Assembly (NCBI GenBank): GCA_018823175.1
Contig: JAHJIY010000081.1
Coordinates: 1 to 64,000 of the forward strand
Direction: 5' to 3'
Source of the DNA: Pseudomonadota bacterium
Lineage (GTDB): Bacteria; Desulfobacterota; Desulfobulbia; Desulfobulbales; JAHJIY01
DNA length: 64,000 bases
The notes beneath the pieces are model-generated. The model ran no database searches. It had not been told where the DNA came from and saw only the letters and a program-made list of their open reading frames with translations. Positions 25,691-34,118 of this stretch are shown here, piece by piece. Positions within the stretch are counted from its first letter, which is position 1, and the number at the start of each line of letters is the position of its first letter. Both the position numbers and the translations under genes were made by a program.

Positions 25691-26491
25691 CTATCCGGCC
25701 AGATTAATCTCAGCCCGTCCGAATGAGGCGTTAATCAACCAGCAATGTTGCTGAGCAGGCAATTTATCATACGAGCTGATCGCCTCACTCAAGGCAATGG
25801 CATAGGCCATCGGATGACGAGGAATTTCAGGTGGCAGGCCGCAACCGGTCAAGGTCTCTCCCCGCCGGGTCAACAGATCAGCCGGTTGGGCTTCATACTC
25901 GCAAAGATTAATCCCTTGCAGACGGCAAAAACCTTTGGCCGCGCCGGCCGGCTCCAGGACCCAGGCAACCGCACTCCTCTCCCATGGCACGGTATCCACC
26001 TGCAAAAAACGACGATAGGCATCGGCCAGTAACTCGCTGTATGTCTCAACCCCGATGACCACTGCCCGGGCAATCCGGCCGGTAGAAACTGCCACGCGGC
26101 CCTCTTCCAACGCAATAAGAAAGGGCCAGCCGTAGTTGGTTATAGTCATGACCGGACCTCTGATTTCCAATAGCCTCGCCACATATCCAGCCGCAGCATT
26201 GTATACCGAATGAGAAAAAAGAGTAGGTGAGATCTGCCCTTCACCTTCATTAATTAATGAACCGAGCAATTCGAAATTGGTTTCCAGAGGTCCATAGGCG
26301 GTCCCAATGAAAACCCCAATCTCCTCAGGATGCAACTTATCGGCCGGCAGACCGGATATCGCGGAATAAGCGCTGGTCACCGCCATCTGGATAAAGAGAT
26401 CGGCCCTTCTCAGCTCACGAGCAAGCTGCTCGGGGACAACACAGTTCCCGATAAGCTGATTGACTGCCGAAACAGTAACCGGACCGCTCAT
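25691..26491 (-). CDS. Ketosynthase-like protein without active-site cysteine
   Basis: A 266-residue thiolase-fold protein, shorter than a full ketosynthase (about 400). Recognisable parts are IGVFIGTAYGPLETNFELL and SPTLFSHSVYNAAAGYVARLLEIRGPVMTITNYGWPFLIALEEG; the aligned nucleophile position reads NYGWP, so the Cys is missing, and the C-terminal catalytic His residues are absent too. It overlaps the stop of the complete ketosynthase upstream by 4 bases. It could act as a chain-length-factor-like partner in a heterodimer, as with ApeC-type or KS-beta proteins. That pairing is inferred from adjacency and fold. Confidence 0.75.
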   Translation of the reverse strand: MSGPVTVSAVNQLIGNCVVPEQLARELRRADLFIQMAVTSAYSAISGLPADKLHPEEIGVFIGTAYGPLETNFELLGSLINEGEGQISPTLFSHSVYNAAAGYVARLLEIRGPVMTITNYGWPFLIALEEGRVAVSTGRIARAVVIGVETYSELLADAYRRFLQVDTVPWERSAVAWVLEPAGAAKGFCRLQGINLCEYEAQPADLLTRRGETLTGCGLPPEIPRHPMAYAIALSEAISSYDKLPAQQHCWLINASFGRAEINLAG

Positions 26492-27750
26492 GATGCCGCC
26501 TCAATAACCAACACAGCGTTACCGCCCCCAAACGCAAGCGATTGGGAGATCCCCCAAGTCCCGGCCAGCTGTCGATTGTCGGTCTGGATCAACGGCCTCA
26601 GCGATAATTCCAGATCGGACTCCAGACAGCCGACCGTTCCCGGCGTAAAGCCGGCTCGCAAGGCGATCAAGGTTAGAATTGCCTCAATGCCACCCGCCGC
26701 GCCAAGGGTATGACCGGTAAGCCCCTTGGTTGAGACAACCACCAGTTCTTCGGTCTGCGGAAAAATCGCGGCCAGGGCGGCAGTCTCGGCCTTGTCATTT
26801 GCTTTGGTCCCGGTGCCATGGGCATTAATCAGAGCCGGGACCAGCTTTTCAGATCCACAATCACGAAGCGCCTGGCGCAGGGCGGCTTTCAGTCCTCGGC
26901 CTTCCGGATGAGGCGCGGTTGGATGCCAGGCATCGGCCGCACAACCGTAGCCCCGCACCCAACCCAAAGGTTGAACTTGACGAGAGAACGAACTTTCCTG
27001 CCGTTCAAGGACCATCACTCCGGCCCCTTCGCCAAGATTAAGCCCCTGCCGATTCTTATTGAATGGCCGACACGCTTCCTTATCAACCAGCATTAAACTG
27101 GCAAAACCATTATAGGCCACCCGGGATAAGGCATCAGCCCCACCGGCAATCGCGATATCGCATTGGCCGGTAGCCAGCCAGTTGCGGGCCACACCAATTG
27201 CATCAGTGCCTGAGGCGCAGGCATTATTAATTACGGCAGAAGGCCCGCTGGTCCCCAGGATCCGATGCAGGGCCGAGGCCACATTTCCCGCCAGATGAAA
27301 TTGAATCGGCCCAAGGTCAGGGGCAAGACCTTTCTGCCAGGCCGAGAAATATTCTTCGTTATGAAATGTACAACCGACCGTGGTGCCAAGGGCGATACCA
27401 ACCCGCACCGACTGCAGATATGGCACTGAAACACCGGCTTGAATCAGGGCTTCGGCCGCCGCGCTACAGGCCAGCAAGACGGTACGGCTGACCGACTCTC
27501 TGGAAAATTGGGGAGAGGTCTCGACCACCAGCCGGCAGGCCCGTTCTGAAAAACAGTCGGCAGGAGCGGCAAAGACCGGATAATCAAGAACAGTATTAAA
27601 CAGGTATCCAGGAACCGGATGACAGTTTACAACCGCCCGGCCCAGATTGCGCCACAGGCGCTCAACATCAGCGCCGCCTCCGGACAGACAACCAACGCCG
27701 GTAACCGCTACAGGCAGAGAGGACGAAACAGTATTGATTCTGCCATCCAT
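26488..27750 (-). CDS. Beta-ketoacyl-ACP synthase (FabF-like)
   Basis: A 420-residue complete condensing enzyme. The catalytic Cys lies in AVINNACASGTDAIG, and the two His in INAHGTGTKANDKAE and TKGLTGHTLGAAGGIEA. The N-terminus (VAVTGVGCLSGGGADVERLW) is standard for KAS II. It differs from the second ketosynthase at 15937, so the cluster has two separate elongation enzymes. The stop overlaps the start of the cysteine-less partner gene, in keeping with a KS/chain-length-factor pair. Confidence 0.92.
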   Translation of the reverse strand: MDGRINTVSSSLPVAVTGVGCLSGGGADVERLWRNLGRAVVNCHPVPGYLFNTVLDYPVFAAPADCFSERACRLVVETSPQFSRESVSRTVLLACSAAAEALIQAGVSVPYLQSVRVGIALGTTVGCTFHNEEYFSAWQKGLAPDLGPIQFHLAGNVASALHRILGTSGPSAVINNACASGTDAIGVARNWLATGQCDIAIAGGADALSRVAYNGFASLMLVDKEACRPFNKNRQGLNLGEGAGVMVLERQESSFSRQVQPLGWVRGYGCAADAWHPTAPHPEGRGLKAALRQALRDCGSEKLVPALINAHGTGTKANDKAETAALAAIFPQTEELVVVSTKGLTGHTLGAAGGIEAILTLIALRAGFTPGTVGCLESDLELSLRPLIQTDNRQLAGTWGISQSLAFGGGNAVLVIEAAS

Positions 27751-27796
27751 ATGGATTTATCCAGTTGCCAACTTCTTGAAAATTTAAGTGAAAATA

Positions 27797-27877
27797 ACAA
27801 GTAACAAGCGAATTGTAACGAGTGCATAGTAACGGATTTTCTCACTGGTCACTGCCAACTCGTCACTTGTTACTTTT
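27797..27877. repeat. Inverted repeat between ACP and ketosynthase genes
   Basis: A perfect 10-base arm AAGTAACAAG (27799-27808) pairs with CTTGTTACTT (27866-27875); inside it ACGAGT (27818-27823) pairs with ACTCGT (27858-27863). The outer right arm reaches into the last codons of the ACP gene. A related fragment, GTCACGAGTAACAAG, occurs at 41894-41908. It could act as an attenuator or be an inserted small palindromic element. Confidence 0.5.
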
Positions 27878-28127
27878 TGCGTTTTTCTGCAATGAACTCG
27901 GCCAGAGTATTAATTGATTTAAAGGCAGCCTGCCCTTCATCCATATCATCAATCTGCACGTCAAAATGCTTCTGGACCAGAACAACCAGTTCAACCGCAT
28001 CCAATGAGTCCAGGCCGAGTCCTTCCTCAAAAAGAGGGGTATTATCATCAATTTTGGCAGGATCAACACCCTGGAGTTTCAAATCACGAACAACCATTTC
28101 CTTAATCTGCTTTTTTAATTCTTCCAT
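27870..28127 (-). CDS. Acyl carrier protein
   Basis: An 85-residue carrier protein with the phosphopantetheine motif LGLDSLDAVELVVL (Ser at about 39). The start at 28127 has AAGGTAG just upstream. Acidic helices flank the motif and the C-terminus is Lys-rich (EKRKK). It sits between the acyltransferase and the ketosynthase genes and is the more FabF/KS-beta-like partner carrier. It would present chain intermediates to the ketosynthase pair downstream. Confidence 0.93.
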   Translation of the reverse strand: MEELKKQIKEMVVRDLKLQGVDPAKIDDNTPLFEEGLGLDSLDAVELVVLVQKHFDVQIDDMDEGQAAFKSINTLAEFIAEKRKK

Positions 28128-28275
28128 CTACCTTTTTTCTCCGTATCTATTAAAGATCCACCAGGCAAGTGCGAAAAAGAGTCCCTAAAGAAGGCCAGGG
28201 GCTCAAGGTCTTCACCGATCTGTGACACTCAGACTACCCTTGAAATGCGCTACGAAACAAATAATCAGGCGATAA

Positions 28276-28310
28276 GTTTCGCTTCGCATGTTCAAAAAAT
28301 CTCGACCAAC
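28276..28310. repeat. Dispersed repeat copy (CATGTTCA type)
   Basis: The stretch has TTCGCTTCGCATGTTCA followed by an A-run and TCTCGACCAAC. It matches the units at 2112-2165 and 41722-41768. It lies in the 227-base gap between the acyltransferase and ACP genes, which otherwise holds nothing recognised. Confidence 0.4.
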
Positions 28311-28354
28311 AAATAACCTTAATTTTTAACTCGATAATTTAATCTAGTTTCAAT

Positions 28355-29251
28355 TCATTGGCTCCAAAAATCAAAGAAATTATACCATTGATAGGGATAC
28401 TCACCCAGGTATCTCTCCAGCGACTGGGCAAAACGCCCGGTCCACCTACTCAAATGTTCCTGACGATGATTACGGTCACAAGGCTCCGGATAGAAGATGT
28501 CCCACACCTTCATAATGTAATCCCGCCGACGGGTCTTGGCGGCCAGCAAAATAGCCACCGGCGCGCCGGTTGCTGCGGCCAGACTATAGGCCGCCGCCGG
28601 CAACCTGACCTTGCCGCCCAGGAATGTCACTTCGGCATAAGGGCCGCCCGCATAACGATCACCCATAATCGTTACCACCTCTCCCCTCTGCAGGGCGGCG
28701 GTAGACTCGATCATCCCACCCATGAAACCGTTACTCTTGATAATTTTAAACGGCACCGACTCCCTGCGCAGATCAAAATAATGTTTGGCGACCGCTTCCT
28801 GCTCGTAATGCATCAGTGAATTAACCGGCACCTTAAACCCGCAAATATGGGACAGAGCGGTCTGCCAATTGCCAACATGGGCGGTAAGCAACACCAATCC
28901 CCTGCCTTTAGCGATCAGGGCCAGCAACTCATCCTGCCCAACCAGTTCACCATTAAGGCGCGCCCCCCGACACAACCCCAACCAACCCCGATCAACCAAA
29001 ACCTGCCCAAAGGAATAGACCAGCTGATATGTATCAAACCAAAGCCGGAGCACACCATGCGCGGGAAACCGCCGCTTCATATAGTAGGCGACGTTACGAT
29101 GGATTTTTCGGCTGAAGATCAGGTAGCTGAAAATAACCGGCATCAATAGCAGATAGGCACCGGCCTGACCAAAAAGCAGAAGCATCACGTAAAAAATATT
29201 ATGGCCCGTTGCCTCAAGAAAACGCAGGACGGCGCGACGATCAAAACTCAC
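28355..29251 (-). CDS. LpxL/HtrB-like acyltransferase
   Basis: A 298-residue protein with an N-terminal membrane segment (HNIFYVMLLLFGQAGAYLLLMPVIFSYL is about residues 18-45) and the lysophospholipid acyltransferase fold of the LpxL family. The block I motif reads TAHVGNWQTAL: His followed by four residues and then Gln, where the family has Asp or Glu. Later blocks (GEVVTIMGDRYAGGPY, FLGGKVRLPAAAYSLAAATGAPVAI) are typical. Such enzymes are standard in aryl-polyene clusters. It would move an acyl chain from ACP to a lipid or sugar acceptor. Its start overlaps the glycosyltransferase stop as ATGA. Confidence 0.82.
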   Translation of the reverse strand: MSFDRRAVLRFLEATGHNIFYVMLLLFGQAGAYLLLMPVIFSYLIFSRKIHRNVAYYMKRRFPAHGVLRLWFDTYQLVYSFGQVLVDRGWLGLCRGARLNGELVGQDELLALIAKGRGLVLLTAHVGNWQTALSHICGFKVPVNSLMHYEQEAVAKHYFDLRRESVPFKIIKSNGFMGGMIESTAALQRGEVVTIMGDRYAGGPYAEVTFLGGKVRLPAAAYSLAAATGAPVAILLAAKTRRRDYIMKVWDIFYPEPCDRNHRQEHLSRWTGRFAQSLERYLGEYPYQWYNFFDFWSQ

Positions 29252-30453
29252 ATTTTCTCCATAAATTCACGGACTGCTCCCCGACCTGATCTCAAATTAT
29301 TTATCACCAGATACAAAAGCCCACCGACCATCAGACCCAGTATCGGCCCCAGAAACAATGAACCCAACAGCCACTCCCATAGCCGGTAATGAATCTGGAC
29401 CACCATGGTATCCCAATTGAGATCAAGAAGAAAGCTGCCATGCCGCATAAAATAACCGGCCTGGATACATAAAATCGGGACCAGAGGAGGCATGCAGAGC
29501 TGGCTGGCGGTTACCGCCGTCAGTTTGTTGAGATGAAGACGATGACAGACATAGATCAGGACTACGGTATGACAGGCAATCAGCGGCAGGGCGCCCAAAA
29601 ACACACCCATCCAGGCCGCCGAGGCCAATTGCAGAGTTGAACTGTGTTCCCGGCATAACCTCTTCACAAAACGAACCGGGTGAAGCAGCGACAACCTTTC
29701 CTGCCGCTCCTTAATAATTTGTTGCGGCTCTTTGAACATCAGACGTTTATGGGGCCAGGGCAATAAGGCCCTGCACACCAAACGGGTATGCAGACAGGTC
29801 AACCGAAAATTATCTTTCAGCTGATGGAAATGCGATTCTCGTTCACTGGCGGATGGGTAATGGACCGAAACCGGCACCGATTTGATCGGCAAACCGGCCC
29901 AGGCCGAACGGGTCAGAATCTCGACTTCAAAATCATAACGCCGGCAACTTGTCTCTAAAGCAAGCAGTTCCTTGACCGGATATAACCGGTATCCGCTCTG
30001 GGTGTCCGGCAGTTCCCGACCACACTCAAGCCGGATCCAGAAGTTGGAAAAAGCCCGCCCGAACAGACTGGCGCCAGGCGCATTATCCTTATCCATCCGG
30101 CGAGCGCCGACCACAATAGACGGCCACTGTTCGCAAGCGGCAGCGGCCAGGGTCCCGGCCTCCGCCGGATCAAGCTGACCATCGGCATCAACGGTTATGA
30201 TCGCCTCATAGCCCTGCCCGGAGGCAAATTCAGCCCCGGCCATAATAGCCGCCCCTTTCCCCTGGTTTCGAATCAAACGAAGGGTCCGGCAATCAAGATC
30301 GACAACCCGTTCCGCCCCGCCATCGGAACTGCCATCGTCAACCACCAAGACCGGCCACCCGGCGACCAGCGCCTTTTCGACCACTAATCTGATAGTATTC
30401 CCATGATTAAAAAGAGGAATTACCATCAATATCTTTGACTTATCAAGAGCCAT
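29248..30453 (-). CDS. GT2 glycosyltransferase fused to DUF2062
   Basis: A 401-residue protein. Residues 1-230 form a family 2 glycosyltransferase (VIPLFNHGNTIRLVVEKAL, VVDDGSSDGGAE, TVDADGQLDPAEA with the DxD-type motif). Residues about 265-390 form a DUF2062 membrane domain with three helices (SAAWMGVFLGALPLIACHTVVLIY, LNKLTAVTASQLCMPPLVPIL). The same fusion is common beside LpxL-like acyltransferases in polyene-type clusters. It probably glycosylates or otherwise builds the polar head of the product at the inner membrane. It overlaps the acyltransferase by 4 bases. Confidence 0.87.
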   Translation of the reverse strand: MALDKSKILMVIPLFNHGNTIRLVVEKALVAGWPVLVVDDGSSDGGAERVVDLDCRTLRLIRNQGKGAAIMAGAEFASGQGYEAIITVDADGQLDPAEAGTLAAAACEQWPSIVVGARRMDKDNAPGASLFGRAFSNFWIRLECGRELPDTQSGYRLYPVKELLALETSCRRYDFEVEILTRSAWAGLPIKSVPVSVHYPSASERESHFHQLKDNFRLTCLHTRLVCRALLPWPHKRLMFKEPQQIIKERQERLSLLHPVRFVKRLCREHSSTLQLASAAWMGVFLGALPLIACHTVVLIYVCHRLHLNKLTAVTASQLCMPPLVPILCIQAGYFMRHGSFLLDLNWDTMVVQIHYRLWEWLLGSLFLGPILGLMVGGLLYLVINNLRSGRGAVREFMEKM

Positions 30454-30544
30454 ATAATTTTTTAAATAATATTATGATCAGGGAAATAAACTTCGACTTT
30501 GATTACCATTGGGGCGAAAAAAGAAAATAAAATTACGGTACATT

Positions 30545-31909
30545 TCAGGTAATATTTACGACACCATCATATTTTTGCCTTCGACTGATCAGCATGTCCC
30601 ACAGAGGGCCGACATGTCCTTTGCTGTGCATAAGTGTTACCCGTCCCTGAAGTGCCGCCGGCGGATAAATCCGGTCAAATTTACCCCGCCATGCCTGCCT
30701 GATGGTCAGGTCTATCTCCTGCTCGTCAATATGAGGAGAAAAATAAAAAAACGGTTCCAACAGTGACTGCTCGGCAGACAAAACCCCATCTTCGATCGCC
30801 CGTTGATGCATGGCCGTTCCCGGCAGCACCCTTATCCCGGTAAAGGCAAACACCACTGAATTCTTAAGTTTTTCGATATTTGCCAACCCTTCGGCCAGCG
30901 TTTTCCTGGTCTCGTCCGGACCACCAAATATTAAAAAATGGGCACAGGCCAGATCCTGTTCAGCCGCCAGCTCATTGACCCTGAGCACATCATCAAAGGT
31001 GAAATCCTTCTGCAACCCGGCCAGGGTTGTATTACAACCGCCATCGGTGCCAAGTTCCATCGCCGCCAGACCAGCTCTTTTCATCAAGCGCAAATCTGCC
31101 GCGGTCAGGTTCTGAGGCCTGAAATAAGCACACCACGGAGTTTGATTACCGGCTCTGACCAAAGCTTCCGCCACCTCCAGATAATGACCTTGGCGGTCAT
31201 TAAAGACCGAATCAGTGAAAAATATGCACTTGGCACCGTACTCAGCACCAACCCGCATCACCTCAGCGGCCACCTCCTGCGGCTCTCTGAATCGGTAGGC
31301 CTTACCCTCGAGGACCGGATATGAACAATAACTGCAACGATAAGGACAGCCGCGCTTGGTCTGGATATTGAGCATCCCGCCCCAAGCCAGATAATGATCG
31401 GCAATCTTTTGATCGTACACGACCTTATGCCATATGGTTTCAGCCGGTTTGGACCGCAAAATCTTCTGCGACGGCTTTCGGCCGGCGCTTAATTCAGCCG
31501 CCAGCCACGGCAACAGTTTCTCGCCTTCCCCGACAATGCCGTAGTCAGCTTGCAGCAGATCCATGATGATCTCCGGCATGATTGAAAAAGCCGGGCCGCC
31601 AAGAACCAGCGGCACCTTACTGTGCCGGCGGATGAAAGCAACCGTCTCCAGCACCCCTTCCATAAAAGCTTCCGGGGCCGTACTGTCTACGGTATCCAGA
31701 TTACGAATAGACAGACCAATCAGACCGGGCTTACAGAACTCGATCATTTCAGCCAGACCGCCAAGGCCACCCTCGGCCAGGAGATCATAATGAAAAGATT
31801 GATATCCGGCTTCGGCCAGAGCGCCGAGCAGATGGGCCACTCCCAGCGGATAAACCGGAAAAGGGGTCACCACCCGATTAGTAGAGACCAGCAGACATTC
31901 AAAAGCCAT
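30545..31909 (-). CDS. B12-binding radical SAM enzyme (second)
   Basis: A 454-residue protein with an N-terminal cobalamin-binding-type domain (VYPLGVAHLLGALAEAGYQ, LIGLSIRNLDTVDS, LVLGGPAFSIMPE, GIVGEGEKLLPWL) and a radical SAM core with CPYRCSYC near residue 190. The sequence looks like the family named lipid-biosynthesis B12-binding/radical SAM protein in public annotation, which I recall as being tied to ladderane-type lipid cassettes; this is from memory and unchecked. Its start overlaps the stop of the third radical SAM gene at base 31909. The substrate is unknown. Confidence 0.85.
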   Translation of the reverse strand: MAFECLLVSTNRVVTPFPVYPLGVAHLLGALAEAGYQSFHYDLLAEGGLGGLAEMIEFCKPGLIGLSIRNLDTVDSTAPEAFMEGVLETVAFIRRHSKVPLVLGGPAFSIMPEIIMDLLQADYGIVGEGEKLLPWLAAELSAGRKPSQKILRSKPAETIWHKVVYDQKIADHYLAWGGMLNIQTKRGCPYRCSYCSYPVLEGKAYRFREPQEVAAEVMRVGAEYGAKCIFFTDSVFNDRQGHYLEVAEALVRAGNQTPWCAYFRPQNLTAADLRLMKRAGLAAMELGTDGGCNTTLAGLQKDFTFDDVLRVNELAAEQDLACAHFLIFGGPDETRKTLAEGLANIEKLKNSVVFAFTGIRVLPGTAMHQRAIEDGVLSAEQSLLEPFFYFSPHIDEQEIDLTIRQAWRGKFDRIYPPAALQGRVTLMHSKGHVGPLWDMLISRRQKYDGVVNIT

Positions 31910-33186
31910 CAGATAGCCCCTTGTTCAAGCTCCCAATCCCTGCGAGTCGAAGTCAAACGAGGAGGAGACTTATAGGTTCCGTCGTCCATTTCCCTTTTGA
32001 CCACTTTCCGAAAAAGCCGTCCCATGCGCTGGGATTGCGAGACATCCTTATAGAAATTTTCCCAGGCGTAATGATACATCTCCTGCAACTCATCAGGAGT
32101 CATATGCTTTGGTTGAAAAGTAACTTCCGCCGTGGTGTAACGACGCCAGTCCTTATGTAATATCCGGCCCGCCTTTTCAAACTGCGCGGAAACCGGGGCA
32201 TGGGGAAAAGGGGTCAGAATAGAAAATTCGGCCATATCCATATCGATTTCCAACAGGAAATCGACCATTTTTTTGATATAATCCACGCTCTGATTATCAG
32301 TCCCCAAAAGAACCGCGGCCTCAACCCCGATCCCATTGTCCTTGAGACGTTTCACCCGGTTGCGAATCACATCAGAGGTATCAAACACCGCCTGATAAAC
32401 ATACCAGCAGCCGGCCTCGGCCGCCTTGGCCACCACCTCTTCTTCATCAAGAATCGGATGGCAGACAAATTTCTTTTTAAGCGGAATCATCGCCTCAAAA
32501 AGCTCCATGATCCAGTCCCGGTCTTGGGCCAGTGAATTATCGACCAAAAACAGACGATTATTGTCAATAGCCGCAATCTCATCGATCACCTGGCCAATGG
32601 GCCGTGGCCTGAACTGACGCCCGCCAAGATAGGCGGTGGCACAAGGAAAACAATTAAACCGACAACCGCGCGAGGCATGAACCAGATCGACCATCGGTAC
32701 CCCACGATAGGTATAGCGTGGTCGATTGAGGATCTCGCGCCGGGCCGGACCGACCGATTCAATCGGCGGGAAATCATGAAAGTAATCATATTTGGGTTTG
32801 AGTGCGCCCTGGCGCCAATCGGCCAGGACCCCGGCCAACCGGCCATTTTCCACTTCGCCAAGGTAGATGCTGTCCACCCCGAGACCAACCTCTTCGGCGT
32901 GGAGCATGGTGCTGATCCCGCCAGCGATTACCTTGATCCCCTTGCGCCGATAGGCAGCGGCAACCTCAAGCCCGCGCGGCACCTGGCAGGAAAGCATCAT
33001 CGACAGCAAGACCACATCAGTCTTCAAATCAAGATCGAGATAATCGACATTTTCATCAATAAACCTGACCTCAAACTCGGGCGGAATCTCGGCCGCCATA
33101 CAGACCGGACCGTGGGGAGGCAGATGAAATTCAGTCTGTTCCGGTATTTTGGGCCATTTGGGGTAGACAATCGTAATATGGGACAT
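31909..33186 (-). CDS. Radical SAM enzyme with B12-binding-type N-terminus (third)
   Basis: A 425-residue protein that starts at the ATG at 33186; an in-frame TTG six bases earlier is unlikely. The first 150 residues have the Rossmann-like layout of cobalamin-binding domains (VVLLSMMLSCQVPRGLEVA, VIAGGISTMLHAEE, SIYLGEVENGRL). The radical SAM cluster motif is CRFNCFPC near residue 180, the last Cys preceded by Phe-Pro where Tyr or Phe is usual. Conserved later segments are FLVDNSLAQD and EFSILTPFPHAPV. It sits two bases behind the upstream ketosynthase-like gene. The reaction is unknown. Confidence 0.83.
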   Translation of the reverse strand: MSHITIVYPKWPKIPEQTEFHLPPHGPVCMAAEIPPEFEVRFIDENVDYLDLDLKTDVVLLSMMLSCQVPRGLEVAAAYRRKGIKVIAGGISTMLHAEEVGLGVDSIYLGEVENGRLAGVLADWRQGALKPKYDYFHDFPPIESVGPARREILNRPRYTYRGVPMVDLVHASRGCRFNCFPCATAYLGGRQFRPRPIGQVIDEIAAIDNNRLFLVDNSLAQDRDWIMELFEAMIPLKKKFVCHPILDEEEVVAKAAEAGCWYVYQAVFDTSDVIRNRVKRLKDNGIGVEAAVLLGTDNQSVDYIKKMVDFLLEIDMDMAEFSILTPFPHAPVSAQFEKAGRILHKDWRRYTTAEVTFQPKHMTPDELQEMYHYAWENFYKDVSQSQRMGRLFRKVVKREMDDGTYKSPPRLTSTRRDWELEQGAI

Positions 33187-33188
33187 TT

Positions 33189-33758
33189 TCAACTCACTAT
33201 TCTAAAATTAACGGAGACAATATCTTTATCCAGATCTTGCAACTGCTGCCCTGCCGCCACATTACTCGCCTGCGGAGCAGGGTAAACATCTAACTCACCA
33301 ACAATCATAAAGTCAAGCGAACTGTCATCTTTCAACCAGCGTCTCGCCTCACCTTCACCACCAGCGCCCGGATCATCAGCAAAGACCGAATAAACCGGCC
33401 CGGTCAGCGCGTAATGGCTGGCTGCTTCCGCCAGGGCAATATTAGGCAGAGTATAGCTAAAAAGCGTTGGACTTGCCATCTCCGGCCCCTGTTTGAGGGT
33501 GTCGGCATAGGCCAGGTCGGTGGCCAGAGAACCACGTCGCGTCATGCCAATCAGCCCTCCCCGCCCCCGGCAGGATGCAAGGTCGGCATCCCTGGTCAGC
33601 AAACCGCCGGCCAGAAGCACCCGACCAACTTCCACCACGGCCAGACGGCTTATCCGGTCCATCCGGCCCCATCTTTTAGGTAATTCACCAAGAACCGCCA
33701 GGATATCATCTCCGGGCAGGTCCTGGTTTATATAGTCGTATCTGGATGGCGGGACCAT
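33189..33758 (-). CDS. Short ketosynthase-like protein without active-site cysteine
   Basis: A 189-residue protein with the N-terminal thiolase-fold pattern of condensing enzymes: RMDRISRLAVVEVGRVLLAGG, GGLIGMTRRGSLATDLAYAD, SPTLFSYTLPNIALAEAASHYALTGPVYSVFADDPG. The nucleophile position reads SVFADD with no Cys, and the C-terminal half with the catalytic His is absent. It is the first gene of the minus-strand cluster, directly upstream of two radical SAM genes. It may be a structural partner of a ketosynthase or an acyl-binding protein; similar truncated proteins occur in aryl-polyene-like clusters. Confidence 0.7.
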   Translation of the reverse strand: MVPPSRYDYINQDLPGDDILAVLGELPKRWGRMDRISRLAVVEVGRVLLAGGLLTRDADLASCRGRGGLIGMTRRGSLATDLAYADTLKQGPEMASPTLFSYTLPNIALAEAASHYALTGPVYSVFADDPGAGGEGEARRWLKDDSSLDFMIVGELDVYPAPQASNVAAGQQLQDLDKDIVSVNFRIVS

Positions 33759-34118
33759 TTAACCTTATTCCTTAATACTCAGCCTGGTTCCATCGATTAT
33801 TATCGAGCGGAAACTTTTTTTGGAAAATCAGACAGGCGAAAATCTTACCTAAATAAAAAGAGAGGGCGAAACCTTACTTTGCAACCAAAAATCTCAGTCC
33901 GGATGCACACAATATATAAAATTAAATAATAATAATTACGAACAAAAAACTGTTACACAATATACTTTTGACCGTATTTTATAATTAAGAAAAATCACAC
34001 CTTAACAAATCTGATTGCCAATTTAGACGTTCTTTGAATATATTAACAGGTTAATTCAAATAATCAGCTGATTGCTTTCCGGAACTATACCGATCAAGGC
34101 CTACGTTTAGAGAATAAG
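33759..34118. promoter_or_regulatory. Divergent, AT-rich control region
   Basis: This 360-base stretch lies between the minus-strand lipid cluster and the plus-strand pair. It is AT-rich and has no gene. A sigma70-like plus-strand promoter is possible: TTGCCA at 34015-34020, an 18-base spacer and TATATT at 34039-34044. Overlapping the -10, TTGAAT (34034-34039) and ATTCAA (34054-34059) flank TTAACAGGTTAA (34043-34052 region), a possible operator. No promoter for the minus strand was fixed with confidence. Confidence 0.4.

Noticed and set aside
31909-33285. Plus-strand frames opposite the third radical SAM gene
   Set aside because: Shadow frames caused by codon bias; the minus-strand protein is clear.
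12099-33758. Reading the lipid cluster as a type I polyketide or peptide synthetase locus
   Set aside because: All enzymes are stand-alone; no multidomain synthase, adenylation domain or acyltransferase module is present.
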